Positions 1 to 9,638 of a DNA stretch of 64,000 bases are shown one piece after another (within the stretch, counting starts at the first letter, position 1; the number at the start of each line of letters is the position of its first letter). Below the pieces are notes generated by a model, which saw only the letters and a list, made by a program, of their open reading frames with translations, did no database searches and was not told the DNA's origin. The position numbers and the translations under genes were made by a program. This DNA is from Prunus persica. Its lineage: Eukaryota > Streptophyta > Magnoliopsida > Rosales > Rosaceae. The stretch lies in assembly GCF_000346465.2 (NCBI RefSeq), contig NC_034010.1:3170926-3234925 (forward strand), given 5' to 3'.

Positions 1-811
1 AATAAGCACGAAATCCAGATGTCACCTTTGGATATTGAGATACTGGTCGAGTTGCTCTCACTCCCAACTTTGCTTTTACTTGGTAAATTCTTTCCCCTCT
101 TTGTACGATCACTTGGGAGCGTTATGCAGCTTTCTGACCATCAGTTCCTTTGTATTTGGTTTCTGTTTTCCCTTGCTGTTGTTTATGGTTTCCTTCTCGT
201 TATTAGTTCTTTGCTGGGCATCTGTTGCTTTGAGCTTTAGTTTTTGGCGTCTGTGCCCTTGCCTTCCTGTTTCTTTGTTTTTGTTTTGCCTTGCGTTGGA
301 TGTGGAATGAAGTATCCTTCGAACAAAAAGCAAAAAAAAGGGGTAAAATCTTTCCCCTTTTCCTAACTAGAGTTGTATTTCCTTGCAGGGCTCCCAACCC
401 TCACAAGGAAATTAAATTTTAAATCTTTCCCTCTCTTTCAGCACTTAGCCTTGGTGTAAACACCCAAATAAAAGACCATAAATCTTTCCTCTCTTTTTTT
501 ATTTTTTATTAATGGGCAAATAAACTTAAATCTACAAAGATTACTTACCCTTATAAGATTTCAGTCCTCCTTGCAGCAAATCTCTCTCATAACTCAAGCA
601 GATTGCTTATTTAACTAGTAGATCTTGAATATCATATCCTTATCCTGTCATATTAGATAAAACAGAACCATAAATTCAAAATATGACTTTTTAAACGATA
701 ACCTGTTATTACATTAATACAATGTTAACTCTTAATTTTGTCTCACTCCACAATGTACTCTCATGATCCTAATTGCTTGTTTTTTTAGGTTCCTATATCA
801 ACGTTCATTTT
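1..811. other. Unassigned AT-rich stretch at the left edge
   Basis: No gene could be supported. Two overlapping plus-strand frames (19-240 and 35-310) are open and hydrophobic. They lack recognisable domains, and the T-rich composition alone explains the hydrophobic residues. This could be the 3' untranslated end of a gene or repeat lying to the left of the window. Confidence 0.4.
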
Positions 812-962
812 CTTGCAAAAATTCACCCAATTCGGAATTTTGTTTAGCCATTTGACTAATATCAAGGATATATTCATCGTTGATTAAAAATATTGTTTTT
901 GTCTATTTATTTTATCACCGTTAAATAACTAAACGATATTCATTTGAGTGAATTTTTGCAAG
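812..962. repeat. Short foldback (MITE-like) element
   Basis: The outer 15 bases (812-826, CTTGCAAAAATTCAC) are exactly inverted at 948-962, and the interior is AT-rich. The length is about 151 bp. No clear target-site duplication was seen, so the superfamily is not assigned. Confidence 0.5.
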
Positions 963-1559
963 CTTGATCTTTAAATTAATCAGGACTTAAATAAATAATT
1001 AAACTGTTCAAATCATGAGATACATTGTATATAGTTGGCCCAAACAAGTGGTAGGTCGAATTAACCTAAACTTGAAGCAGACTGATGTGTGATTGAAAAA
1101 AAAAAAAAAAGGAAGGAAAATTTGCATAAATACTACCTGAACTTTTAGGTGCACTACTACCACCTGAATTTTTATTTTTTATTTTTAACCACATATACTT
1201 TGTAAAGTAATTCACCACCTATGTCTAACCTCGTTAAAATTTCCATTAAGTTTAAGGATATTTTCGTCTGTTCTTTTTAACTAAAAATAAATGTTAAAAA
1301 CAGAATTATATATATATATATATATAAAGTTAACCTAATTATACCACACCTTCCCCAACCCCTACCCTACCGCACTCTATATTCATCTGTCTCTTGGAAT
1401 CTTGACGTGGGTTGTTGAAATTAAATTGCAAATATAGCTATAGACCCACCAAGCTCTAGCTTGCTAATGGAATCACAACCCATTTCTTCTGTGAAAACCC
1501 ACACAAGAAGGAAATTTAGGCTTAAGTCTACAGCTAAGAAGAAAAATATTTGGAGTTAC
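963..1559. other. Unassigned; contains a TA microsatellite
   Basis: No open reading frame worth calling. A (TA)n run lies at about 1308-1326. The segment from about 1120 reads like the edge of a transposon, with phrases on 'tactacctgaac', but no matching inverted end was found. Confidence 0.35.
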
Positions 1560-1825
1560 TAAACTAATGCAACTAGGAGGGTCCTTTTTTATTATTTATT
1601 TATTTTTATTAAATAGTGTAGCCGTGCAGCTATACCTCTTGAATATAATGTATTTAAATAGTATAGCCGGGCAGCTATACTACAATTCTTTTTTTTTTAT
1701 AGTTTCAACATATCCAAATAGAAAGGACCCTCCTAGTTTGGATATGTTGAAACTAGCAATTGTAGTATAGCCGGGTGGCTATACTTTAGAGATATTAATT
1801 TGCTAGTTTCAACATATCCAAAGTA
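1560..1825. repeat. Foldback segment with repeated arms
   Basis: The arm near 1570-1588 (AACTAGGAGGGTCCTTT) is inverted at about 1722-1739. A second arm, AGTTTCAACATATCCAAA at about 1700, is inverted at about 1738-1755 and appears again in direct orientation near 1805. Three of the six short palindromes listed separately lie inside. It looks like a non-autonomous foldback transposon or a rearranged hairpin. Confidence 0.5.
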
Positions 1826-2500
1826 GATATTGATCGCCCATTGTATAATATTTTAACATGTATTATTTTTATTCAATTATATGTGAGAATTATTTGTATA
1901 ATACATGAATTTTGTGTGTCTTATTGAAAATTTTGTAAAAAATACGTGTATTAAACATGAAAAATACGTACGTAGATGTACAATACGAGTATTGTACATT
2001 TGTTTTTTTTTTTTTTAAACGTGAATTTAATGAAGTCTCTAAGACGTGTATAGAACACGGATGTATTATTGAAAAATATGTACGTGCGTGTATCATAGAG
2101 TATTAAACGTGAAAGTACTAAATTGTTTATACTGTTAATAATGGAAAAGTAAAAAAATTAAACGGGGACAATATAGACTCAGGTAATGGCCTAATAGTAA
2201 TGGATAATGTTATAAACTACTCTTATCAATAAATGAAAATCGGGGAAAAAATTTAAAAGAAGGAAAGGATCCCAATATATAGTATAGCCGCACGGCTATA
2301 CCATTCATTAAAAGAATTAAAACCAAAAAACCCAGTAAAGCCGCCTGGCTATAATTTTTTAAAAACAAGATTTATTTATAATTATAAATAAAAATAAATT
2401 ATTTATATAAATTATTATAAATTTAAATAATAAAAAAACAGAGCTGCTTACAACGCTTAGGTGCCATGTGTCAAAATAAGTATAGCCGTGCGGCTATAGT
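1615..2500. repeat. Six copies of a GTATAGCCG..CGGCTATAC palindrome
   Basis: Near-palindromes built on (A)GTATAGCCG-NN-CGGCTATAC occur at 1615-1635, 1660-1680, 1764-1785, 2281-2301, 2334-2354 and 2479-2500. Each keeps the TATAGCC/GGCTATA arms with one to three changes, and the two centre bases vary. They are spaced irregularly, so this is not a simple tandem repeat. Their function is unknown. Confidence 0.6.
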
Positions 2501-2540
2501 ATTTTTAATAAAAATAAATCAATTTTTTGTCCATTCCTTT

Positions 2541-2904
2541 GTGCTCGTTTTGTATTACTTATTTGGGGTGATAAGTGATTTTTAAAAAAATTTGGAAAGC
2601 CCAACTTGTTTGGTAAATTATGAGAAAATCACTTATTATTAAAAATTACTATGAGAGAACGCTATAAGGGAAAGCAGCTAATGAGGTGCTTTCATTTTCT
2701 AATTATGCAAGGAATCAGTTTCGAAGAGGCACTAGGTTTAATAATTATGCGAGAATCATTTTTTAATTATTCGGGAAATAGTACCAACAGCACTTTTAAC
2801 AAAAAGTTTACCAAACGCCAAAATGTTTTCTCTCACAGCTGATTTCTCTCACAGTAAATTTGACAGCGATTATTTTCATAGCACAACAACGTCAAACTGG
2901 CCCT
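2541..2904. repeat. Dispersed MITE-like repeat, copy 1
   Basis: About 360 bp closely matching 44777-45140 in the same orientation. Shared blocks include the 'acttattattaaaaattactatgagag' region, 'cttttaacaaaaagtttaccaaacg' and 'tttctctcacagctgat'. The ends are weakly inverted (start GTGCTCGTTTTG, end complement GGGCCAGTTTGAC), which suggests a non-autonomous hAT-type element. Plus-strand open frames of 60-odd residues inside it are not considered real. Confidence 0.65.
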
Positions 2905-3113
2905 TTGTCTGTCGCTTCTCATTCTCTCTCCCCTATTCTCTGCTTTTCGTTTTTCCGTATTACAATACATCAAATGGTGAAAACATTAAAACATTGAGAA
3001 AATATTTTTGATAAACTATAAAGTGCTAGAGACCACAATTATCATATTCTACTCCTGTTCCTTTTTGGGTTTTTCTTTTCTCATTTGTTTAATACATTAC
3101 TAGCTTTCCACGT
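2905..3113. other. Unassigned AT-rich spacer
   Basis: Nothing recognisable between the dispersed repeat and the left inverted repeat of the element that hosts the copia insertion. Confidence 0.35.
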
Positions 3114-3608
3114 GGAGAAATTACAGAGTAGTGCGATATCACTACGTCACTTGGTGATATTTTCACTTAAAAAATATCATGTGTCATTTTAGAAAGAAAA
3201 TAATTATTCTTTTTACATCTCTCTCAAAAAATAATAATTATTATTATTCTTACAACTCGACTTTATCTATATCCACTGAAATAAAATTAGAAAAAGAAAA
3301 AAAAAGTGCCAGCAACCCAACCCAACAATCATTAGTCACAAGTAAGCCAAATCCCCATAGACCAATAAATTGTTGCAACCAGGATACTTCATCATCATTG
3401 TCAATGAATAAAAAAAAATTATATAATCTTAATATCTGATGAGGCTTATTAGATCCACATTCGAGAACTAGCATAATACCCAACCCAATCAACCTTTTCC
3501 ATATCAAATTCCTGTTGGTCAATTTGTAACTTGTATGTGATACACTCACCTCCCATTACAACCTTCTTCACATCTAATGGAAATATGTATTTTGTCAACA
3601 AACCAGTG

Positions 3609-3613
3609 AAACG
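3609..3613. repeat. Target-site duplication of the copia element (left)
   Basis: AAACG on the left versus AAACC at 8554-8558 on the right: four of five bases match, as expected for a 5-bp duplication with one later change. Confidence 0.6.
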
Positions 3614-3824
3614 TGTAAAAGGAAACAAAATAGTCAATGATCTGATTATGATTTAATTAGGAGTAGTTGTAGGATAGAATTGTAATCAACATAAATAGGT
3701 TCTGTTTACCTAGAATAGCTTCTCTGTTTTCCTAGAATAGCTTTCATTTACTTGTATAAAACACATGCCTCTGTATACGGTTTGACTACTCAATACAAAC
3801 CCTATTCTTCATATATTTCTCACA
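3614..3824 (+). repeat. 5' LTR of the copia element
   Basis: TG...CA ends, 211 bp. It contains a TATAAAA at 3755-3761, the likely core promoter of the element. It also has a 22-bp direct duplication on TCTGTTTNCCTAGAATAGCT at about 3701-3721 and 3723-3743. The 3' LTR is its near-identical partner. Confidence 0.95.
3755..3761 (+). promoter_or_regulatory. TATA box in the 5' LTR
   Basis: TATAAAA, about 70 bp before the end of the LTR, a usual position for the U3/R promoter of a copia element. The transcription start itself cannot be read from the sequence. Confidence 0.5.
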
Positions 3825-3836
3825 TGGTATCAGAGC
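3825..3836 (+). other. Primer-binding site (initiator tRNA-Met)
   Basis: TGGTATCAGAGC lies immediately after the 5' LTR. It is complementary to the 3' end of plant initiator tRNA-Met, the standard primer for plant copia elements. Confidence 0.95.
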
Positions 3837-3909
3837 ACCAAGACTGGTGACTCTGAAAACCCACCTACCTTCCGCTACAGACACCCACAAAACTACTAAG
3901 CACACCACT

Positions 3910-6900
3910 ATGGGTGAACCACAACGCACAGATTCAACAATCCTCCCAATTCAACAAGCCACAGACTCAACGACCCTCACCAATTCGTCAACCATATCTA
4001 ATCCTCTCGTTTTGCACCATTCCGACACACCAGGGCTCACCCTTGCCAACGCACCACTCAAAGGAAATAACTATGGACAATGGAGTCGCTCGGTGCGTCT
4101 CAGTCTCAGTGCCAAGAATAAACTTGGACTAATCGATGGGTCTGTCAAAGCACCACCATCAACTGATGCCAAATTTCCTATGTGGCAGCGTTGCAACGAC
4201 ATGGTATTGTCATGGCTCCTACACTCGATTCATCCCGATATTGCCAGCAGCGTCCTCTATTCCGACACAGCAGCCGCTGTTTGGAACGATCTCAAAGACA
4301 GATTTTCCCAGAGCAATGACTCCAGGATCTACCAAATTCGACAAGAAATTGTCGAATGTCGTCAAGGACAACAATCAGTCTCCATATACTATACCAAACT
4401 CAAGGCACTTTGGGATGAATTGTCTACTTATCATGAACCCCTCATTTGTGACTATGAGGGCCTGAAAAAGCTTGCAGATCGTGAGGAAAAGGAGAAGGTC
4501 ATGCAATTTCTAATGGGATTAAATGATTCTTACTCCACTGTTCGTGGCTCCATTTTGATGATGAATCCTATTCCTGATACACGAAGAGTCCATGGGTTAA
4601 TTCTCCAACATGAGAGACAGATGGAAGTGGCAAGTCGCCGAGAAAATCCATCTTATTCTCACGCTATGCAGACTTCGCGTGCTCCGGCGACCACAGGCTT
4701 TTTCCGCCCCTACAAACCCTCCAAATGCTCTCACTGTGACCAAGAGGGTCATTCAGTTGATCATTGCTATTACATCATTGGATTTCCAATGGGTCACAAA
4801 TGGCATGGGAAGAATGTGCAACCCAGGAATAAGAAGCCACCTGCTCACAATGACAAGAGGGCTGCTGCTCACAATGTAGAATTGGAAACACCTCCTACCA
4901 AGGGTCCAACAGCTTCTGCTACTGGAGGCCCCACCTTCACAACCAAGCAATACAATCAACTCCTTGCTATGCTTCACAATAAGAACGGTAATGCCCAGTC
5001 ATTTGCAAATGCAACAGGTACATTTTCCCCCACTTGCAATACTGCACATCATGATTCGCATTCTACCTTACATTGGATTGTGGATAGTGGAGCAACAGAT
5101 CACATATCTCGTTTAACACCCACGCATTATACTCATATTGGGACTCAGCATGATTTTGTTGGTTTGCCTAATGGTGAGCACGTTGCCATTGAAAGTATAG
5201 GATCTGTGCGCCTGACAACTGATTTGTCTCTTGATGGAGTTCTACATGTGCCCAAATTTCGTGTGAACTTATTGTCTGTGAGTAAATTAACTCGAGCATT
5301 GAATTGTATGGTGACATTTTATCCGGATTTTTGTGTTGTGCAGGACGTGAAAACAAAGAGGATGATTGGCCTGGGCAAGCATTTTGATGGGCTCTACTAC
5401 CTTACGCCACAACAAAATCCCCACCTAGCTCATCATATTCACCGTACCTCGGATCTCTGGCACCAACGCCTTGGGCACCCTTCCTCTGCTCCTCTCCATT
5501 TTTTATCCAAAGCCATTCCCCATATTATGTTTGATTCTACGCGTGTTTGTGATGTCTGTCCTCTTGCAAAGCAAACACGATTGCCTTTTACTCATAGTTC
5601 AATAAAATCTACCGCACCTTTTGATCTAATACATTGTGATATATGGGGCCCACACAAAATTCCTACACATTCTGGGGCACGATATTTTTTAACTATTGTG
5701 GATGATTTTACTCGCTTCACATGGATTCATCTTATGCATTTTAAGTCTGACACACAAATCTTGTTAAAATCATTTTTTTCTTGGGTCAAAACGCAATTTA
5801 ATCATGATATCAAAGTTCTCCGTGCTGATAACGGTGGTGAATTCATCTCCATGCGTTCTTTTTTGGATAGTCGTGGTACATTTTTCACCACACTTGTGCT
5901 CACACACCGCAACAAAACGGGGTTGTTGAACGCAAACACCGCCATCTTTTGAATGTTGCTCAAGCCTTACGTTTTCAAGCTAATGTTCCTTTGAAATTTT
6001 GGGGAGAAAGTCTTCAAACTGCTTCTTATCTCATCAATCGACTCCCTACACCCTTACTTGCCCATAAATCCCCTTATGAACTGTTGCACGGGGTTCAACC
6101 TACCTATTCTCACCTCCGGGTTTTTGGGTGTTTATGCTATGCTACGAATCTCACTCCCATTCACAAATTTGATACTCGTGCGCGTCGTTGTTTATTTTTA
6201 GGATATCCCCTTGGTCAGAAGGGTTACCTTGTCTATGATCTTGATAACCACAAAATTGTTACTTTACGTGATGTTCTATTTCATGAACACACGTTTCCTT
6301 TTGCTCACTTACCCTGTGAAGACCAACAAGACCTCCCAGTTTTACCTATCCCACTTACTGACCCACACATAGCTGGGCCTAATTTTTTTGAAACATCCCC
6401 AACTCATTCCAGCTCACACACCGACCCTCCTTTAGCTGTTACACCTCCAGACCTACTGTCCTCACCGTCCAGATCTTCCATCACCACTCCAGACCTTCCT
6501 CTCGATCTCCCTGTGTCGCCTTCACAAGACCCAACCGATCCACCACATATCCCAGCTCTCCCAAACATCCCTTCACCCGATCCGGACACCATCGCAACCG
6601 GCCCTCCTCTTCCCCTTCGTCGTTCCAACAGACCCTCCCATCCACCGGCTCATTTTAAACACTACCAGGCCCATCATGCTGCTCTGCTCTCGCCTGGTCT
6701 TCCCTCTTCTTCTACGTCCGGCACCCGGTATCCCCTCCATCGGTATGTCTCTTACACTCAGTTATCTCATGCCCACCGTACTTTTGTTTCCAACATTTCT
6801 CACTTGGTTGAACCAGCAAATTATGCACAGGCAAGTCAGGATCCCAAATGGCTTGTTGCCATAAGTTCTGAGATCAAGGCCCTTGAGGACAACCGTACTT

Positions 6901-8335
6901 GGTCCCTTGTCCCTCTGCCCTTGGGTCATCGCCCCATTGGGTGCAAGTGGGTCTACAAGATCAAGTATCACTCGGATGGCACCATCGAGCGCTACAAAGC
7001 TCGACTCGTCGCCCAAGGGGTTTACACAACGCGAGGGCATCGATTACAAGGAGACTTTTGCTCCCGTGGCCAAATTGATCACCGTCCGTTGCTTGTTATC
7101 CATTGCTGCAGTTCGCGATTGGCCTTTACATCAAATGGATGTACAAAATGCATTTTTACATGGGGATTTGCTTGAGGAGGTTTACATGTTACCACCTCCT
7201 GGTTATTGTCGACCGGGGGAGCAGATGGTTTGTCGACTCCACAAATCATTATACGGTCTTAAACAAGCCTCACGCATTTGGTTTCGTCGGTTCTCTTCTG
7301 CCATTCAAGACATTGGTTTCCAACAATCTCGAGCCGATTACTCGTTGTTCACTTTGGTTCGTGGAAACTCTATTACTGTATGTTGATGACATGATCATTA
7401 CAGGAAATGATGAGCAGGAAATTCAGAATCTCAAGCAGTTTCTCAACGGATGTTTTCGGATTAAAGATCTTGGACTATTAAAATATTTTCTTGGTGTGGA
7501 AGTTGCACGCTCTAAAGACGGGATTTCAATTTGTCAACGAAAGTACACTCTAGACATATTGGAGGAAGCTGGTTTGCTTGGAGTGAAGCCCACTAAAGTC
7601 CCCATGGAACCTGAGTTGGTACTAACAACAACAGGTAGTGATGCCCTCAAGGAACCAGCTCAATATCAACGATTAATTGGAAAATTAATCTACCTCACCA
7701 TCACCAGGCCAGAGATTACATATGCAGTGAATACTTTGAGTCAGTTCATGCAAGAACCCAAGCTACACCACCTCAAGGCAGCACGTCATCTTCTTCAATA
7801 CCTGAAGAACGCACCTGGGCAAGGCTTACTGTTTTCTACAACAAGTCAGCTAAGTTTGGTTGGTTATTGTGATGCGGATTGGGCCAAGTGTCCTATGACA
7901 CGACGATCAGTGACAGGATATTGCATTTTCCTTGGAAACTCACTCGTGTCCTGGAAGAGTAAGAAGCAAGTCACGGTGTCTAGATCATCAGCCGAAGCAG
8001 AATACCGTTCGATGGCTGCAGCCACTTGTGAGCTTACTTGGTTAAGATATTTGTTGAGAGATTTACGAGTACCACATTCTGGGCCAGCAAGATTGTTTTG
8101 CGACAATCAAGCAGCCTTACATATTGCTGCAAATCCGGTGTACCATGAGAGAACTAAGCATATCGAGCTAGATTGTCACACAGTTCATGAAAAGATCCAA
8201 AAGGGTGAAATCAAGACAGCTTATGTGCCAACAGGAAATCAGATAGCTGACATCTTTACAAAACCACTAAGGGCACCCATCTTTCATACGCATCTCAGCA
8301 AGTTTGGTATAATTAACATCCATACTCCAACTTGA
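3910..8335 (+). pseudogene. Copia gag-pol polyprotein with three frame breaks
   Basis: Start chosen at ATG 3910 (MGEPQR), the first ATG of the Gag frame. Gag runs to about 5040 and includes a CX2CX4HX4C zinc knuckle near 4723-4770. The protease motif DSGAT lies near 5083. The pre-integrase zinc region (WHQRLGHP, later CDVCPL) spans about 5455-5590. The integrase core follows, with IHCDIWG near 5630 and RADNGGEF near 5820. Reverse transcriptase covers about 6840-7600 with YVDD at about 7379. RNase H covers about 7860-8150 with GYCDAD and AEAEY. The frame changes at a T run near 5880 (inside integrase), at a G run near 7015 (inside reverse transcriptase), and by a small non-homopolymer indel near 7370 just before YVDD. 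The last frame stops at 8333-8335, next to the purine tract. Confidence 0.93.
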
Positions 8336-8342
8336 GGGGGAG
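8334..8342 (+). other. Polypurine tract
   Basis: GAGGGGGAG directly before the 3' LTR, overlapping the end of the pol stop codon. It primes plus-strand DNA synthesis in copia elements. Confidence 0.85.
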
Positions 8343-8553
8343 TGTAAAAGGAAACAAAATAGTCAATGATCTGATTATGATTTAATTAGGAGCAGTTGTA
8401 GGATAGAATTGTAATCAACATAAATAGGTTCTGTTTACCTAGAATAGCTTCTCTGTTTTCCTAGAATAGCTTTCATTTACTTGTATAAAACACATGCCTC
8501 TGTATACGGTTTGACTACTCAATACAAACCCTATTCTTCATATATTTCTCACA
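8343..8553 (+). repeat. 3' LTR of the copia element
   Basis: 211 bp, identical to the 5' LTR except C at 8393 where the 5' copy has T at 3664. Right flank AAACC is the imperfect target duplication. Confidence 0.95.
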
Positions 8554-8638
8554 AAACCTTCATCAATGAGAAAATATAGATGGATCTTGGCGTAGCCACT
8601 GAAAGCTTGAGAAGCAAATATGGCTATGATTTAGCACT

Positions 8639-8640
<2 letters not shown>

Positions 8641-8707
<67 letters not shown>
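8641..8707. repeat. (GA)n microsatellite
   Basis: About 33 uninterrupted GA units inside the right arm of the inverted-repeat element that hosts the copia insertion. It is probably highly length-variable. Confidence 0.95.
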
Positions 8708-8709
<2 letters not shown>

Positions 8710-8941
8710 GACCAGGGCACGCAACACGGGAGTAGGCGACTGGGTTGGGGTGGGAAATTTTTCGTCTCTTGTTTTTTCTGATTTTTTTATTTTCTTAATT
8801 TTATTTTAAATGGTAAAAATTAGGTTCCAGTTCCAACTGTAAAATAAAATGTGAGTTGTTTAAAAGTATGGCACATGACATATTTTGAGTGGAAGTATCA
8901 CTAGCTAACGTGATGATATCGTACTATTCTATAATTTCTCC

Positions 8942-9638
8942 TCTACATGAAGCTTATATAATCCCTATAAAAATAAAAATAAAATGAAGTTTATATTTTT
9001 TTTTTTAATGCCTTTTTTTTTTTTTCTTTTAATGCAAGTTTTGTTTGGTTTGGCTTTGGCCCGCCACCTCCACATTACTAAAAACATAACCATGTCATAA
9101 TCTAATATCACAACCTATATCTTCAGCTTCCTTACATTTGATTTTGTTTCCTCTTTTCTGTATATTAGAGTAATTTACAATATTGGTAATTTAAAAAAAA
9201 AAACATATATCTCGGTTCACTTAAGTTACAAATCTCTTACACATAAACACTAATTTTAGTTCTTTCAGTAAAAAAAATTAGAAAAAATTATTAGTTTGTC
9301 ATGAGTCCCATGTATGTAAATAGGTTATTTTATGAAAAACTCGTGTCATGTCACCCAGCTCTAGTTACTATTCCAGGTTACATAGTAAATGACCCAATTG
9401 TATTCACAGTGCACTTTGTATTAGACCTTTCTCAGTACGCATTGTCCACAAACTATTTTTTTTCTTCCTCTCATTATATATAAAAATATACGTACATGGA
9501 AACTAAAATACAATCAAAGAAGCCAACATTTTTTCTTCTCATTACACATATAAATGTCATGTCAAATGTTCAAATAATATATTGGATATATACAATAAGA
9601 ATGACAAAATTGTTTGATTTTGTCTCGCTATACTCACT
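8942..9638. other. AT-rich intergenic stretch
   Basis: Downstream of the TPR-like gene (minus strand), so its 3' untranslated region and poly(A) site should lie at the right end. No other gene or complete transposon is visible. The segment around 9170-9300 reads like a degraded transposon end. Confidence 0.4.

Larger units (their letters stand above)
3614..8553 (+). mobile_element. Ty1/copia LTR retrotransposon, recent but frame-broken
   Basis: The element is 4940 bp. It has two 211-bp LTRs (3614-3824 and 8343-8553) that begin TG and end CA and differ at only one base (3664 T, 8393 C). The primer-binding site TGGTATCAGAGC follows the 5' LTR directly, and a purine tract precedes the 3' LTR. 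Internal order is Gag, protease, integrase, reverse transcriptase, RNase H, which is diagnostic of copia. The single LTR difference implies recent insertion. Three frame breaks mean this copy cannot make the full polyprotein as sequenced. Confidence 0.97.
3114..8941. mobile_element. Inverted-repeat DNA transposon split by the copia insertion
   Basis: A 73-bp left end (3114-3186, starting GGAGAAATTA) is inverted at 8869-8941 with about 80% identity by eye. Removing the copia element and one target copy leaves roughly 880 bp with no transposase frame, so this is a non-autonomous element. Flanks TCCACGT (3107-3113) and TCTACAT (8942-8948) agree at 5 of 7 bases, so the target duplication and superfamily (Mutator-like or other) remain open. 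It is older than the copia insertion because the copia element interrupts it. Confidence 0.65.
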
